Part shown: positions 18,843-30,021 of the stretch, piece by piece
How the letters are laid out: each line of letters begins with the position of its first letter
How positions within the stretch are numbered: the stretch's first letter is position 1
Origin: Enterobacter quasihormaechei
GTDB lineage: Bacteria; Pseudomonadota; Gammaproteobacteria; Enterobacterales; Enterobacteriaceae
DNA: 64,000 bases
Direction: 5' to 3'
NCBI RefSeq assembly: GCF_004331385.1
Contig: NZ_SJON01000020.1
Span: 1-64,000 of the forward strand
Notes under the pieces: generated by a model
Databases searched by the model: none
Told to the model about the DNA's origin: nothing
Seen by the model: the letters and a program-made list of their open reading frames with translations, nothing else
Position numbers and translations under genes: made by a program

Positions 18843-19269
18843 CTGCCAGCTTCGCCCCGCCACCGCCGACGATGCACAAATTGTTTACGCCCTGATCTGT
18901 GAACTGAAGCAGGCAGAGTTCGATCACCAGGCGTTTCACGCCGGATTTCTGGCCAACCTTCAGGATCACAATATGCGCTACCAGCTTGCCGAGCTGGACG
19001 GGCAGGTCATCGGCATGATCGGCCTGCACATGCAGTTTCACCTGCACCATGCCCGCTGGATCGGCGAGATCCAGGAGCTGGTGGTGATGCCGCAGGCGCG
19101 CGGACTGAAAGTGGGCAGCCAGCTGCTGGCCTGGGCAGAGGACATCGCGAGGCAGGCAGGTGCCGAGCTGACTGAGCTTTCCACCAGCGTGAAGCGCACG
19201 GATGCGCACCGTTTTTATGTTCGTGAAGGGTATACGCAAAGCCATTTCCGCTTCACCAAACCGCTGTAG
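18835..19269 (+). CDS. phnO: PhnO, aminoalkylphosphonate N-acetyltransferase
   Basis: PhnO acetylates aminomethyl- and aminoethylphosphonates with acetyl-CoA, allowing or protecting their passage through C-P lyase. The 144-residue protein is a GNAT with the acetyl-CoA loop [12 protein letters not shown] near residue 85-96 and [11 protein letters not shown] at the end. The start [10 protein letters not shown] matches E. coli PhnO; an open frame upstream within phnN is not used. AGAAGGAGAG lies just before the ATG. Confidence 0.94.
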   Translation: MPDCQLRPATADDAQIVYALICELKQAEFDHQAFHAGFLANLQDHNMRYQLAELDGQVIGMIGLHMQFHLHHARWIGEIQELVVMPQARGLKVGSQLLAWAEDIARQAGAELTELSTSVKRTDAHRFYVREGYTQSHFRFTKPL

Positions 19270-19278
19270 AGGTGCGTT

Positions 19279-20037
19279 ATGAGTCTGACCATCACGTTAA
19301 CGGGAACCGGAAGCGCGCAGCTGGTGCCGGTGTTTGGCTGCGACTGTGCCGCGTGCCGAAGGGCGCGCTTGCAGGAAAATTATCGCCGTCGCCCCTGTAG
19401 CGCGGCGGTCAAATTCAACGATGCGGTCACCTTGCTGGACGCGGGTATTCCGCACCTGATGGACGACTGGCCTGCGGGCAGCTTCCAGCAGTTTTTGCTT
19501 ACCCATTATCATATGGATCACGTCCAGGGGCTCTTCCCCCTGCGCTGGGGTGTAGGCGCCACCATTCCCGTCTACGGTCCGCCAGACGAGGCAGGCTGTG
19601 ACGATCTGTTTAAACATCCGGGCATCCTGGATTTCAGCCACACGGTCGAGCCGTTCGTGATGTTTGAGCTACAGGGCCTGCGGGTGACGCCGCTGCCGCT
19701 CAACCATTCTAAACTCACGTTTGGCTATCTGCTGGAGTCCGCCCACAGCCGCGTGGTGTGGCTGTCTGATACCGCTGGACTGCCGGATAAAACGGTGACG
19801 TTTCTGCTTAACAACCAGCCGCAGGCGATAATCATCGACTGTAGCCATGAACCGCGTCCGGAGACGCCGCGTAACCACTGTGATTTAAATACGGTGACGG
19901 CCCTGAACGAGGTAATTGGCTGTCCGCAGGTGATCCTGACGCATATCAGCCATCAGTTTGACGCGTGGATGATGGATAACCCGCTGCCGGACGGCATTGA
20001 AGCGGGATATGACGGGATGGTTTTGGTTCTCGACTGA
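19279..20037 (+). CDS. phnP: PhnP, 5-phosphoribosyl 1,2-cyclic phosphate phosphodiesterase
   Basis: PhnP opens the 1,2-cyclic phosphate produced by PhnJ, giving ribose 1,5-bisphosphate for PhnN. It is a 252-residue metallo-beta-lactamase-fold protein with the active-site motif HYHMDH near 75-80. The N-terminal Cys cluster C21, C23 and C26 belongs to the structural zinc site known in E. coli PhnP. It ends the phn operon; a REP pair follows. Confidence 0.95.
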   Translation: MSLTITLTGTGSAQLVPVFGCDCAACRRARLQENYRRRPCSAAVKFNDAVTLLDAGIPHLMDDWPAGSFQQFLLTHYHMDHVQGLFPLRWGVGATIPVYGPPDEAGCDDLFKHPGILDFSHTVEPFVMFELQGLRVTPLPLNHSKLTFGYLLESAHSRVVWLSDTAGLPDKTVTFLLNNQPQAIIIDCSHEPRPETPRNHCDLNTVTALNEVIGCPQVILTHISHQFDAWMMDNPLPDGIEAGYDGMVLVLD

Positions 20038-20042
20038 ATTCT

Positions 20043-20117
20043 GCCGGGTGGCGGCTGCGCCTTATCCGGCCTACGCTCCAGGTTTTGTAGGCCTGCGTAA
20101 GCGAAGCGCCACCAGGC
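20043..20117. repeat. REP pair between phnP and yjdP
   Basis: Two inverted palindromic units (GCCGGGTGGCGGCTGCG...CCGGCCTAC and GTAGGCCTGCGTAAGCG...CCACCAGGC) lie between these convergent genes and probably serve at both transcript ends. The second unit is slightly degenerate. Confidence 0.8.
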
Positions 20118-20118
20118 T

Positions 20119-20442
20119 TTAGCCTCGATCGTAATCATCCTCTAACCGACGCTCATCTTCTTCTAACCGACGCCTGTCGTCATCCAGCTGGCGCTGACGC
20201 TCGTCTAAACGCTGGCGTCGATCCTCTAACTGCCGGCGACGATCGTCGTACTGCCGGCTGTCGGTTTGACGGCTGCGATCGTAACGATCGTCGTCATCGT
20301 CATTACGGCTGCTGCCGGGGTTATAGGCGTCGTTGATCGCCTGCTGAATATTGCCAATGGCATCATCAATCACATCGGCGTGCGCCAGCTGGCTGGTTAA
20401 AGTCAGCAAGCCAAATAACAGGGCGGTAGAGTAACGTTTCAT
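20119..20442 (-). CDS. yjdP: YjdP family small secreted low-complexity protein
   Basis: This 107-residue protein is the counterpart of E. coli YjdP, which also follows phnP. A signal peptide (hydrophobic ALLFGLLTLTSQLAHA, cleavage near residue 22) precedes VIDDAIGNIQQAINDAY. The C-terminal two thirds is almost only Asp, Arg, Glu and Gln, in repeats of the type RRQLEDRRQRLDERQRQ that should form a charged helix. It is predicted periplasmic; the function is unknown. Confidence 0.8.
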   Translation of the reverse strand: MKRYSTALLFGLLTLTSQLAHADVIDDAIGNIQQAINDAYNPGSSRNDDDDDRYDRSRQTDSRQYDDRRRQLEDRRQRLDERQRQLDDDRRRLEEDERRLEDDYDRG

Positions 20443-20559
20443 AAGGCCAGACTCGCAGGTGAACTGGCCTTAAGGTAATGACTGACTATTGGCGGGAGTA
20501 GCGGAGGAATCTCAAATTGCCCTCACCTGCGCCGCGCCGCTCAGGCTTGCCGACATCTT

Positions 20560-20660
20560 TTTGACGTGACGGAAATTCAATCCACGTCACATCCCTGCCC
20601 TTTCGACACGTCAATTTTGACGATTGGCTGTTTTTCGTCAGGGTTTTGCTCCGCAAACGG
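20560..20660 (+). promoter_or_regulatory. possible FhlA activator region of fdhF
   Basis: The inverted repeat CGTGACG (20566-20572) ... CGTCAC (20584-20589) and the palindrome CGTCAATTTTGACG (about 20609-20622) lie 75-135 bases before the sigma-54 promoter. In E. coli the formate-responsive activator FhlA binds here. The assignment is by position and symmetry. Confidence 0.45.
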
Positions 20661-20693
20661 TCATAACGTCAGGAAATACCCCTATTAAAAACA

Positions 20694-20709
20694 TGGCATA
20701 GATGCTGCA
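20694..20709 (+). promoter_or_regulatory. sigma-54 promoter of fdhF
   Basis: TGGCATA (20694-20700) and TGC (20706-20708) give the -24 GG and -12 GC elements with standard spacing, 40 bases before the start codon. E. coli fdhF is transcribed by sigma-54 RNA polymerase. Confidence 0.85.
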
Positions 20710-20747
20710 TAAAGGGCAGGTAAGAACTGTTTAACGGGAGCAAAGTG

Positions 20748-22895
20748 ATGAAAAAGGTCGTCACGGTTTGCCCTTATTGTGCCTCAGGTTGCAAGATCCA
20801 CCTGGTGGTCGATAACGGCAAAATCGTCCGGGCGGAAGCGGCGCAGGGTAAAACCAATCAGGGCACGCTGTGCCTGAAAGGGTATTACGGCTGGGATTTT
20901 ATTAACGATACCCAAATCCTCACGCCGCGCCTGAAAACCCCCATGATCCGCCGCGAGCGCGGTGGTAAGCTGGAAGCCGTCTCCTGGAATGAAGCGCTGG
21001 ATTATGTCGCCACGCGCCTCAGCGCCATCAAGGCCAAGTATGGTCCGGATGCGATTCAGACCACCGGCTCCTCACGCGGGACGGGGAATGAAACCAACTA
21101 TGTGATGCAAAAATTCGCGCGCGCCGTTATTGGTACCAATAACGTCGACTGCTGCGCTCGCGTCTGACACGGCCCATCGGTTGCAGGTCTGCACCAGTCG
21201 GTCGGTAATGGCGCAATGAGCAATGCCATCAATGAGATAGATAACACCGATCTGGTGTTTATCTTCGGTTATAACCCGGCGGATTCTCACCCTATCGTCG
21301 CGAACCACGTGATTCGCGCCAAACAGAACGGGGCGAAAATCATCGTCTGCGATCCGCGCAAAATCGAAACCGCGCGTATTGCCGATATGCACATCGCACT
21401 GAAAAACGGCTCGAACATCGCGCTCTTGAACGCGATGGGGCACGTTATTATTGAGGAAAATCTGTACGACCAGGCGTTTGTCGCCACGCGTACGGAAGGG
21501 TTTGAAGAGTACCGGAAAATTGTCGAAGGCTACACGCCGGAGTCGGTAGAGTCGATAACCGGCGTGAGCGCGCAGGCGATCCGCCAGGCCGCACGCATGT
21601 ACGCCGGGGCCAAAACCGCCGCCATTCTGTGGGGCATGGGCGTCACCCAGTTCTATCAGGGCGTGGAAACCGTGCGTTCCCTGACCAGCCTCGCGATGCT
21701 GACCGGAAATCTGGGTAAAGCGCATGTCGGCGTGAACCCGGTGCGCGGTCAGAATAACGTGCAGGGTGCGTGCGACATGGGCGCGCTGCCGGACACGTAT
21801 CCAGGCTATCAGTACGTGAAGTACCCGGAAAACCGCGAGAAGTTTGCGAAGGCCTGGGGCGTGGAGAGCCTGCCGGAACACACCGGATACCGCATCAGCG
21901 AGCTGCCGCACCGCGCGGCGCACGGCGAAGTGCGGGCGGCCTACATCATGGGTGAAGATCCGCTCCAGACCGACGCCGAGCTGTCAGCGGTGCGCAAAGG
22001 CTTTGAGGATCTGGATCTGGTGATTGTCCAGGATATCTTTATGACCAAAACCGCGGCGGCAGCGGATGTGATTCTCCCGTCGACCTCCTGGGGCGAGCAT
22101 GAAGGCGTCTACACGGCGGCAGACCGCGGTTTCCAGCGCTTCTTTAAGGCCGTTGAGCCGAAGTGGGATCTGAAAACCGACTGGCAGATCATCAGCGAAA
22201 TCGCCACTCGCATGGGCTACCCGATGCACTACAACAACACCCAGGAGATTTGGGACGAGCTGCGCCATCTCTGCCCGGATTTTTACGGGGCCACCTATGA
22301 AAAAATGGGCGAGCTGGGGTATATCCAGTGGCCGTGCCGGGACGAGTCGGAGGCCGACCAGGGGACGTCTTATCTCTTTAAGGAGAAATTCGATACCCCG
22401 AACGGGCTGGCGCAGTTCTTCACCTGCGACTGGGTCGCGCCGATCGATAAACTCACTGACGAGTTTCCGATGGTGCTCTCCACCGTGCGCGAAGTGGGCC
22501 ACTACTCCTGCCGTTCAATGACCGGCAACTGTGCCGCGCTGGCGGCGCTGGCGGACGAGCCGGGATACGCGCAGATCAACACCGCCGACGCCGAACGGCT
22601 CGGTATTGAAGATGAAGCGCTGGTGTGGGTGAATTCGCGCAAAGGCCGCGTCATTACCCGCGCGCAGGTCAGCGACCGTCCGAACAAAGGAGCGGTCTAC
22701 ATGACCTACCAGTGGTGGATTGGCGCCTGTAACGAACTGGTGACGGAGAACCTCAGTCCGATAACCAAAACGCCGGAGTATAAATACTGCGCCGTCAACG
22801 TGGAGCCGATTGCGGATCAGCACGCGGCGGAACAGTATGTGATCGACGAATATAACAAGCTGAAGGCCCGACTGCGTGAAAGCGCAATGGGTTAA
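20748..22895 (+). CDS. fdhF: FdhF formate dehydrogenase H (selenoprotein)
   Basis: FdhF oxidises formate to CO2 in the formate hydrogenlyase complex during fermentation. The 715-residue cytoplasmic molybdopterin enzyme reads through an in-frame UGA at 21165-21167 as selenocysteine 140, within CCARV-Sec-HGPSV. Taken as a stop, the gene looks like two frames. C8, C11, C15 and C42 bind the [4Fe-4S] cluster, with K44 nearby. GGGAG precedes the ATG; a GTG one codon earlier is less likely. Its presence implies that the cell has SelA, SelB, SelC and a formate hydrogenlyase. Confidence 0.97.
21165..21206 (+). promoter_or_regulatory. fdhF UGA codon and bacterial SECIS hairpin
   Basis: The UGA is followed directly by sequence that folds as the E. 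coli fdhF SECIS. The arms CGGTTGCA and TGCACCAGTCG bracket the GGTCTGC apical region bound by SelB. This matches the known element nearly base for base. Confidence 0.88.
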
Positions 22896-22918
22896 TGCTG
22901 TTAAATAATCGCTGACTA

Positions 22919-22943
22919 AATGGGGTGAGATATTCACCCCATT
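22919..22943 (+). terminator. fdhF terminator
   Basis: AATGGGGTGA (22919-22928) pairs with TCACCCCATT (22934-22943) around a 5-base loop, followed by ATTATTT. It lies 23 bases after the fdhF stop. Confidence 0.75.
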
Positions 22944-23003
22944 ATTATTTCTGGCATTAATATTAATTACATCTATATATATTTCTGAAGGCGTCTCGCA
23001 GAA

Positions 23004-23215
23004 AAATGTAATTTGCGCGGAAATAAATTACATCTTTGCATTTTAATTCAGAGGGATAAGATATGCGGCGGGTGCTTAAGACTTTCTGTCTTGAGCATTG
23101 TTGAGGGACAGAAAGTGGAAAGCCCCGGGAAATTTGCATTTACCCGAGGCTACCCCTCAACTACCAACAGGTTGAGAGTAGCCTCTTATTCTTTTGTAAG
23201 CAAGGAGTAAAAGGC
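23004..23215 (+). ncRNA. hok-type mRNA leader with stacked hairpins
   Basis: The leader before hok shows several inverted repeats. These are ATGTAATTT/AAATTACAT (23006-23033), TGCTTAAGAC/GTCTTGAGCA (23073-23097), a longer-range CTTTCTGTC/GACAGAAAG (23082-23115) that competes with the last, AGCCCCGGG/ACCCGAGGCT (23121-23151), and GAGGCTAC..CTCAAC/GTTGAG.GTAGCCTC (23146-23185). Competing helices and a GAAAGCCCC core are features of the hok/gef leader family. An antisense Sok RNA would be expected on the minus strand across about 23120-23185; no clear promoter was identified. The frame ending at 23210, five bases before hok, could act as a coupled Mok-like leader. Confidence 0.65.
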
Positions 23216-23368
23216 ATGACGCCATTAAAAACTGCGTTAGGCATCGTCTTTATTATTTGCCTGACGATAGTGATCTTTACCTTTATTACTCGCGATAAGT
23301 TATGTGAGTTTTCAATAAAGAGTGAACATCAGGAGGTGGCGGCAAAATTAGCCTGCACCGCGGGCTAA
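23216..23368 (+). CDS. Hok/Gef family type I toxin
   Basis: This 50-residue protein fits the Hok/Gef family of membrane-depolarising toxins. A short polar start (MTPLKT) leads into one membrane segment (about 7-24). The family core T-R-D-K-L-C-E-F follows (T25 to F32; compare the RKDLCEV type of HokC), and a polar periplasmic tail ends with a second Cys (C47). AAGGAG lies 8 bases before the ATG. It is too short for a usual ORF cutoff. Location between fdhF and yjcO is not that of any E. coli K-12 hok gene. Production is presumably blocked by antisense RNA and leader folding. Confidence 0.85.
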   Translation: MTPLKTALGIVFIICLTIVIFTFITRDKLCEFSIKSEHQEVAAKLACTAG

Positions 23369-23374
23369 CCTCTT

Positions 23375-23398
23375 CGGGCGGAACGCGTGTTCCGCCCG
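23375..23398 (+). terminator. hairpin after hok
   Basis: CGGGCGGAAC (23375-23384) pairs with GTTCCGCCCG (23389-23398) around a 4-base loop, 6 bases after the hok stop. There is little T run, so it may stabilise the 3' end as well as terminate. Confidence 0.6.
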
Positions 23399-23489
23399 GC
23401 TTGTGGGATGCTGAGGTCTTAACGCACCCGTTTTTTTCTTCTGTCGCCGCGATTATACTGCGCGGCGTGTACCCAGATGATAAGAATCC

Positions 23490-24164
23490 ATGAAAACCCT
23501 TTTTCTGATGTTGTTCTTTTTAACCGCATTTGCCCATGCCGATGAGATTGGCGGCCAGTATAAAAAGCAGGCTGAAGCGGGCAATGCGCGCGCGCAGTAT
23601 TATCTCGCCGATACGTACTTCAGCTCCGGTGACAAAATGCAGGCAGCACTGTGGGCCGAGAAAGCCGCGAAAGGCGGTGATGTCGACGCCATGGGGTTAC
23701 TCTCGCAGATCCTCTTTACGCAGGGGGATTATGCTCAGTCCAAAACGCTGGCGCAGCAGGCCACCATCGCAGGCAGCAAGCGCGGCACAATTATGCTGGC
23801 GCGCATTCTGGTGAACACGCAGGCGGGTAAAACCGACTATCCCCAGGCCATCAAGCTCCTGCAATCAGCGACCGAAGATATCGATAGCGACGCGGCGGTG
23901 GACGCGCAGCTGCTGCTGGGGCTGATTTATGCCAACGGTGTTGACGTCCCTCAGGATGACGCGCAGGCCGCGTCGTGGTTTAAACGCAGCTCGTCACTGT
24001 CACGTACCGGTTATGCGGAGTACTGGGCAGGAATGCTGTTCCAGCAGGGGGAGAAAGGGTTTATCACGCCGAATAAGCAGAAAGCGCTCTACTGGCTAAA
24101 CCTGAGCTGTACCGAAGGGTTTGATACGGGGTGTGAGGAGTTTGATGCGTTGAGCGGAGAATAA
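23490..24164 (+). CDS. yjcO: YjcO, secreted Sel1-repeat protein
   Basis: This 224-residue protein matches E. coli YjcO. A signal peptide (FLMLFFLTAFAHA, cleavage near 17) is followed by tandem Sel1-like helical repeats. Typical pieces are AEAGNARAQYYLADTYFSSGD, AAKGGDVDAMGLLSQ and LLLGLIYANGVDVPQDDAQAASWFKRS. Such repeats bind proteins, and the likely place is the periplasm; the partner is unknown. A REP pair separates it from the convergent gltP. Confidence 0.88.
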   Translation: MKTLFLMLFFLTAFAHADEIGGQYKKQAEAGNARAQYYLADTYFSSGDKMQAALWAEKAAKGGDVDAMGLLSQILFTQGDYAQSKTLAQQATIAGSKRGTIMLARILVNTQAGKTDYPQAIKLLQSATEDIDSDAAVDAQLLLGLIYANGVDVPQDDAQAASWFKRSSSLSRTGYAEYWAGMLFQQGEKGFITPNKQKALYWLNLSCTEGFDTGCEEFDALSGE

Positions 24165-24168
24165 TGTG

Positions 24169-24237
24169 CCGGGTGGCGGCTTCGCCTTACCCGGCCTACA
24201 AAACCCGTAGGCCCGGTAAGCGCAGCGCCACCGGGCT
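24169..24237. repeat. REP pair between yjcO and gltP
   Basis: GCCGGGTGGCGGCTTCG...CCCGGCCTAC and GTAGGCCCGGTAAGCG...CCACCGGGC form an inverted pair between two convergent genes. Confidence 0.88.
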
Positions 24238-24244
24238 TAGGATG

Positions 24245-25558
24245 TTACTGGTCAGCCGTCTTATCAAAACGACCCAGCACCTCGCGTTCATACGCCAGCG
24301 CTTTTTTACGGTCGAATTTGTGTTCCCACTTGGAGATAACCAGCACCGCCAGCGCGTTACCTACCACGTTCAGCGCGGTACGCGCCATGTCGAGGATACG
24401 GTCCACACCGGCGATGAACGCCAGGCCTTCCAGCGGAATACCCACGCTGCCCAGCGTCGCCAGCAGCACCACGAAGGAGACGCCCGGCACGCCTGCGATG
24501 CCCTTTGAGGTCACCATCAGCGTCAGAACCAGTACGATCTCCTGCCACAGCGACAGGTCAATACCGTACAGCTGCGCGATAAAGATCGCCGCAATACTCT
24601 GGTACAGCGTCGAGCCATCCAGGTTAAAGGAGTAGCCGGTCGGCACCACGAAGCTCGTTATCGACGCTGGCGCACCGTACGCCTCCATCTTCTCGATAAT
24701 GCGCGGCAGCACGCTCTCGGAGCTTGCGGTGGAGTACGCCAGAATCAGCTCATCCTTCAGGATGCGGATCAGGATCCAGATACTCAGCCCGCACAGGCGC
24801 GCCACAATCCCCAGCACCACCAGCGCGAAGAACAGAATGGCGAAGTGCACCAGGAGCACCAGCTTCGCCAGCGGCCACAGGGAGGCAAAACCGAAGTTCG
24901 CCACGGTCACGGCGATCAGCGCAAAGACCCCAACCGGCGCATAGCGCATGACCATGTGGGTGACTTTGAACATGGTTTCGGAGATAGAGCGGAACACGGT
25001 CACCAGCGGCTCACGGTGCGTTGCCGGCAGGGAGGAGAGCCCCAGACCAAAGAGGACCGAGAAGAAGATGATTGGCAGCATCTCGCCTTTCGCCATCGAC
25101 GCGATAATGTTGGTCGGCACCAGCGACAGGATCGTGCCCATCAGGCCGTGAGCGTGGCTCTGCACGTCAGCGGTCGTGCTTTGATATTTCGAAATATCCA
25201 CCGTCGCCAGCTGCGACATATCAATCCCGGAGCCTGGCTGGAATACGTTCGCCAGGGTGATGCCAAGAATGATGGCAACCGTGGTGATCACTTCGAAATA
25301 GATAATGGTTTTTGCACCGATGCGGCCTAACTGCTTCGCATCACCTACCCCGGCAATACCGACCACCAGCGTCGAGATCACAATGGGCACCACAATCATC
25401 TTGATCAGATGAATAAAGATATCGCCCGCAGGGGAGAGAAGGTTCGCAATCAGCCACTCGCGGCTGTCGCTATGATAATGGAGGTAACTGCCCAGCAAGA
25501 TGCCCAGCACAAGGGCCAGCAGGATCTGCCAGGCCAGGCTGACTTTCAAATTTTTCAT
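24245..25558 (-). CDS. gltP: GltP glutamate/aspartate:proton symporter
   Basis: GltP imports glutamate and aspartate with protons. The 437-residue inner-membrane protein is of the DAACS family: SSES (first re-entrant loop), PTGYSFNLDGST and the C-terminal MVTSKGIAGVPG and GVDRILDMART motifs are all visible. The start MKNLKVSLAW matches E. coli GltP; the open frame extends 55 codons upstream, but that part resembles no protein. It is transcribed divergently from acs. Confidence 0.95.
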   Translation of the reverse strand: MKNLKVSLAWQILLALVLGILLGSYLHYHSDSREWLIANLLSPAGDIFIHLIKMIVVPIVISTLVVGIAGVGDAKQLGRIGAKTIIYFEVITTVAIILGITLANVFQPGSGIDMSQLATVDISKYQSTTADVQSHAHGLMGTILSLVPTNIIASMAKGEMLPIIFFSVLFGLGLSSLPATHREPLVTVFRSISETMFKVTHMVMRYAPVGVFALIAVTVANFGFASLWPLAKLVLLVHFAILFFALVVLGIVARLCGLSIWILIRILKDELILAYSTASSESVLPRIIEKMEAYGAPASITSFVVPTGYSFNLDGSTLYQSIAAIFIAQLYGIDLSLWQEIVLVLTLMVTSKGIAGVPGVSFVVLLATLGSVGIPLEGLAFIAGVDRILDMARTALNVVGNALAVLVISKWEHKFDRKKALAYEREVLGRFDKTADQ

Positions 25559-25981
25559 AGAAACTGACTTCCTCAATGAAATCTCCGCACCAGCAAAACT
25601 GCATGAATATGGAGACATACTGAAAGGGTATGAATTGTGTTGCGTTGGTTTATGGGATTTTTTAACGCGCCGTATGAGTATCATTTGCACGGCATGCTGC
25701 GCAAGCCTTAAAGAACAAGGCATTTCACTGCAAAAAGGGTCACTGGCGGTAATTTATAGCAATTCGCATAAATAACCGTTTGTTATACAAAATATTTTCA
25801 CTGCAAAAAAGTGAATAATTCTTCAGATGAATTATTTCCCTTCAAAGTTTCATTCGCTCAATTTTCATACGCTTCAGACAATGCGTGATCTGTCGCCCAA
25901 ATACTAAACAAAGCTTGTAAAGCCCCTACTATTAACGTTTTTGCGACATATTATTAACATCTTACAAGGAGAAAAAAAGCC
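25559..25981. promoter_or_regulatory. gltP-acs divergent control region
   Basis: This 423-base AT-rich region drives acs to the right and gltP to the left. In E. coli acs is activated by CRP from two sites here. GCGTGATCTGTCGCCC (about 25884-25899) resembles one of them but is a weak match to the CRP consensus. No further gene or strong hairpin was seen. AAGGAG at 25967-25972 is the acs ribosome site. Confidence 0.5.
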
Positions 25982-27940
25982 ATGAGCCAAATACACAAAC
26001 ACGACATTCCCGCAAACATTGCGGACCGTTGCCTGATAAGCCCGGAGCAGTACCAGGAGAAATATCAGCAGTCTATTTCCAGCCCTGACGCGTTCTGGGG
26101 CGAGCAGGGCCACATCCTCGACTGGATCAAACCTTATCAGAAGGTAAAGAATACCTCTTTCGCGCCGGGTAACGTCTCCATTAAATGGTATGAAGACGGC
26201 ACGCTGAACCTGGCGGCGAACTGCCTGGACCGCCATCTTGCCGAACGCGGCAACGAAACGGCCATTATCTGGGAAGGCGACGACGCCTCTCAGAGCAAAC
26301 ACATCTCCTATAAAGAATTGCACCGCGACGTCTGCCGCTTCGCCAACGTGCTGCTGGCTCAGGGCATTAAAAAAGGCGACGTGGTGGCTATCTATATGCC
26401 CATGGTGCCGGAAGCCGCGGTGGCTATGCTGGCCTGCGCGCGCATCGGTGCGATCCACTCCGTGATCTTCGGCGGCTTCTCGCCGGAAGCGGTTGCCGGA
26501 CGCATCGTTGACTCTAATTCGAAGCTGGTGATCACCGCTGACGAGGGCGTGCGCGCCGGTCGCGGTATTCCGCTGAAGAAAAACGTCGATGAAGCGCTGA
26601 AAAACCCGAACGTGAAGTCCATCAATAACGTCATTGTCTTCAAACGTACGGGCGGCAACATCGACTGGCACGAGGGGCGCGACCTGTGGTGGAGCGATCT
26701 GATTGAAAACGCGAGTGACCAGCATCAGCCGGAAGAGATGAACGCGGAAGATCCGCTGTTTATCCTTTATACCTCCGGATCCACCGGTAAGCCGAAGGGC
26801 GTACTGCACACCACCGGCGGCTATCTGGTGTACGCCGCGACGACCTTTAAATACGTTTTCGACTACCATCCGGGCGACATCTACTGGTGCACCGCTGACG
26901 TGGGCTGGGTCACCGGTCACAGCTACCTGCTGTACGGCCCGCTGGCCTGCGGCGCAACGACGCTGATGTTTGAAGGCGTACCGAACTGGCCGACCTCGGC
27001 GCGCATGTGCCAGGTGGTTGATAAGCATCAGGTTAACATTCTCTACACCGCGCCAACGGCAATCCGTGCGCTGATGGCGGAAGGGGATAAAGCCATCGAG
27101 GGAACTGACCGCTCTTCCCTGCGCATCCTCGGCTCCGTAGGCGAGCCGATCAACCCGGAAGCTTGGGAGTGGTACTGGAAGAAAATCGGCAATGAGAAGT
27201 GCCCGGTGATGGACACCTGGTGGCAGACCGAAACCGGCGGCTTCATGATCACGCCAATGCCGGGCGCCACGCAGCTGAAAGCCGGTTCGGCCACCCGCCC
27301 ATTCTTCGGCGTGCAGCCTGCGCTGGTGGACAACGAAGGCAATCCGCAGGAAGGCGCCACCGAAGGCAACCTGGTGATCGTCGATTCCTGGCCAGGCCAG
27401 GCACGCACCCTGTTCGGCGACCATGAGCGCTTCGAGCAGACCTACTTCTCGACCTTCAAAAACATGTACTTCAGCGGCGACGGTGCGCGCCGGGATGAAG
27501 ACGGTTATTACTGGATCACCGGACGCGTGGACGACGTGCTGAACGTTTCCGGCCACCGTCTGGGTACGGCAGAGATTGAGTCCGCGCTGGTGTCGCATCC
27601 GAAGATTGCCGAAGCGGCGGTAGTCGGCATTCCGCACAACATCAAGGGCCAGGCGATTTACGCCTACGTCACGCTGAACCACGGTGAAGAACCGTCGCCG
27701 GAGCTGTATACCGAGGTGCGCAACTGGGTACGTAAAGAGATTGGCCCGCTTGCCACGCCGGACGTACTGCACTGGACCGACTCGCTGCCGAAAACCCGTT
27801 CCGGCAAGATTATGCGCCGTATCCTGCGCAAAATCGCGGCAGGCGATACCAGCAACCTCGGCGATACCTCAACGCTTGCCGATCCTGGCGTGGTGGACAA
27901 ACTGCTCGAAGAGAAGCAGGCCATCGCGATGCCATCATAA
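25982..27940 (+). CDS. acs: Acs acetyl-CoA synthetase (AMP-forming)
   Basis: Acs converts acetate, ATP and CoA to acetyl-CoA, scavenging low acetate. The 652-residue enzyme has the AMP-binding P-loop [11 protein letters not shown] near 263, WWQTETGG near 413, [13 protein letters not shown] near 515 and the C-terminal [11 protein letters not shown], whose lysine (K609 in E. coli) is switched off by acetylation. It is first of the acs-yjcH-actP operon. Confidence 0.97.
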   Translation: MSQIHKHDIPANIADRCLISPEQYQEKYQQSISSPDAFWGEQGHILDWIKPYQKVKNTSFAPGNVSIKWYEDGTLNLAANCLDRHLAERGNETAIIWEGDDASQSKHISYKELHRDVCRFANVLLAQGIKKGDVVAIYMPMVPEAAVAMLACARIGAIHSVIFGGFSPEAVAGRIVDSNSKLVITADEGVRAGRGIPLKKNVDEALKNPNVKSINNVIVFKRTGGNIDWHEGRDLWWSDLIENASDQHQPEEMNAEDPLFILYTSGSTGKPKGVLHTTGGYLVYAATTFKYVFDYHPGDIYWCTADVGWVTGHSYLLYGPLACGATTLMFEGVPNWPTSARMCQVVDKHQVNILYTAPTAIRALMAEGDKAIEGTDRSSLRILGSVGEPINPEAWEWYWKKIGNEKCPVMDTWWQTETGGFMITPMPGATQLKAGSATRPFFGVQPALVDNEGNPQEGATEGNLVIVDSWPGQARTLFGDHERFEQTYFSTFKNMYFSGDGARRDEDGYYWITGRVDDVLNVSGHRLGTAEIESALVSHPKIAEAAVVGIPHNIKGQAIYAYVTLNHGEEPSPELYTEVRNWVRKEIGPLATPDVLHWTDSLPKTRSGKIMRRILRKIAAGDTSNLGDTSTLADPGVVDKLLEEKQAIAMPS

Positions 27941-27965
27941 TCTTTTCTCCCTCTCCCCTCACCCT

Positions 27966-27992
27966 AACCCTCTCCCCATAGGGGAGAGGGGA
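27966..27992 (+). repeat. C-rich/G-rich hairpin between acs and yjcH
   Basis: CCCTCTCCCC and GGGGAGAGGG flank a TA-containing loop. Similar CCTCTCCCC hairpins are scattered through enterobacterial genomes. It lies within the acs operon and could reduce transcription of yjcH-actP relative to acs. Confidence 0.55.
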
Positions 27993-28028
27993 TAAAACAA
28001 ACCAACCTTACCTCTGGAGATTTCTGTG

Positions 28029-29989
<1,961 letters not shown>

Positions 29990-29995
29990 GCCTTT

Positions 29996-30020
29996 CTCCC
30001 CGGTCATGCTGGCCGGGGAG
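29996..30020. terminator. stem-loop between actP and cidB
   Basis: CTCCCCGG (29996-30003) pairs with CCGGGGAG (30013-30020). No T run is present, so it may be a weak terminator or an RNA-stabilising hairpin for both convergent operons. Confidence 0.55.
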
Positions 30021-30021
30021 C

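Noticed and set aside
20745-22895. fdhF as two broken genes
   Set aside because: The in-frame UGA is followed by a SECIS and the residues match Sec140 of E. coli FdhF.
25904-27772. A 622-codon frame opposite acs
   Set aside because: It is the antisense shadow of the highly conserved acs gene.
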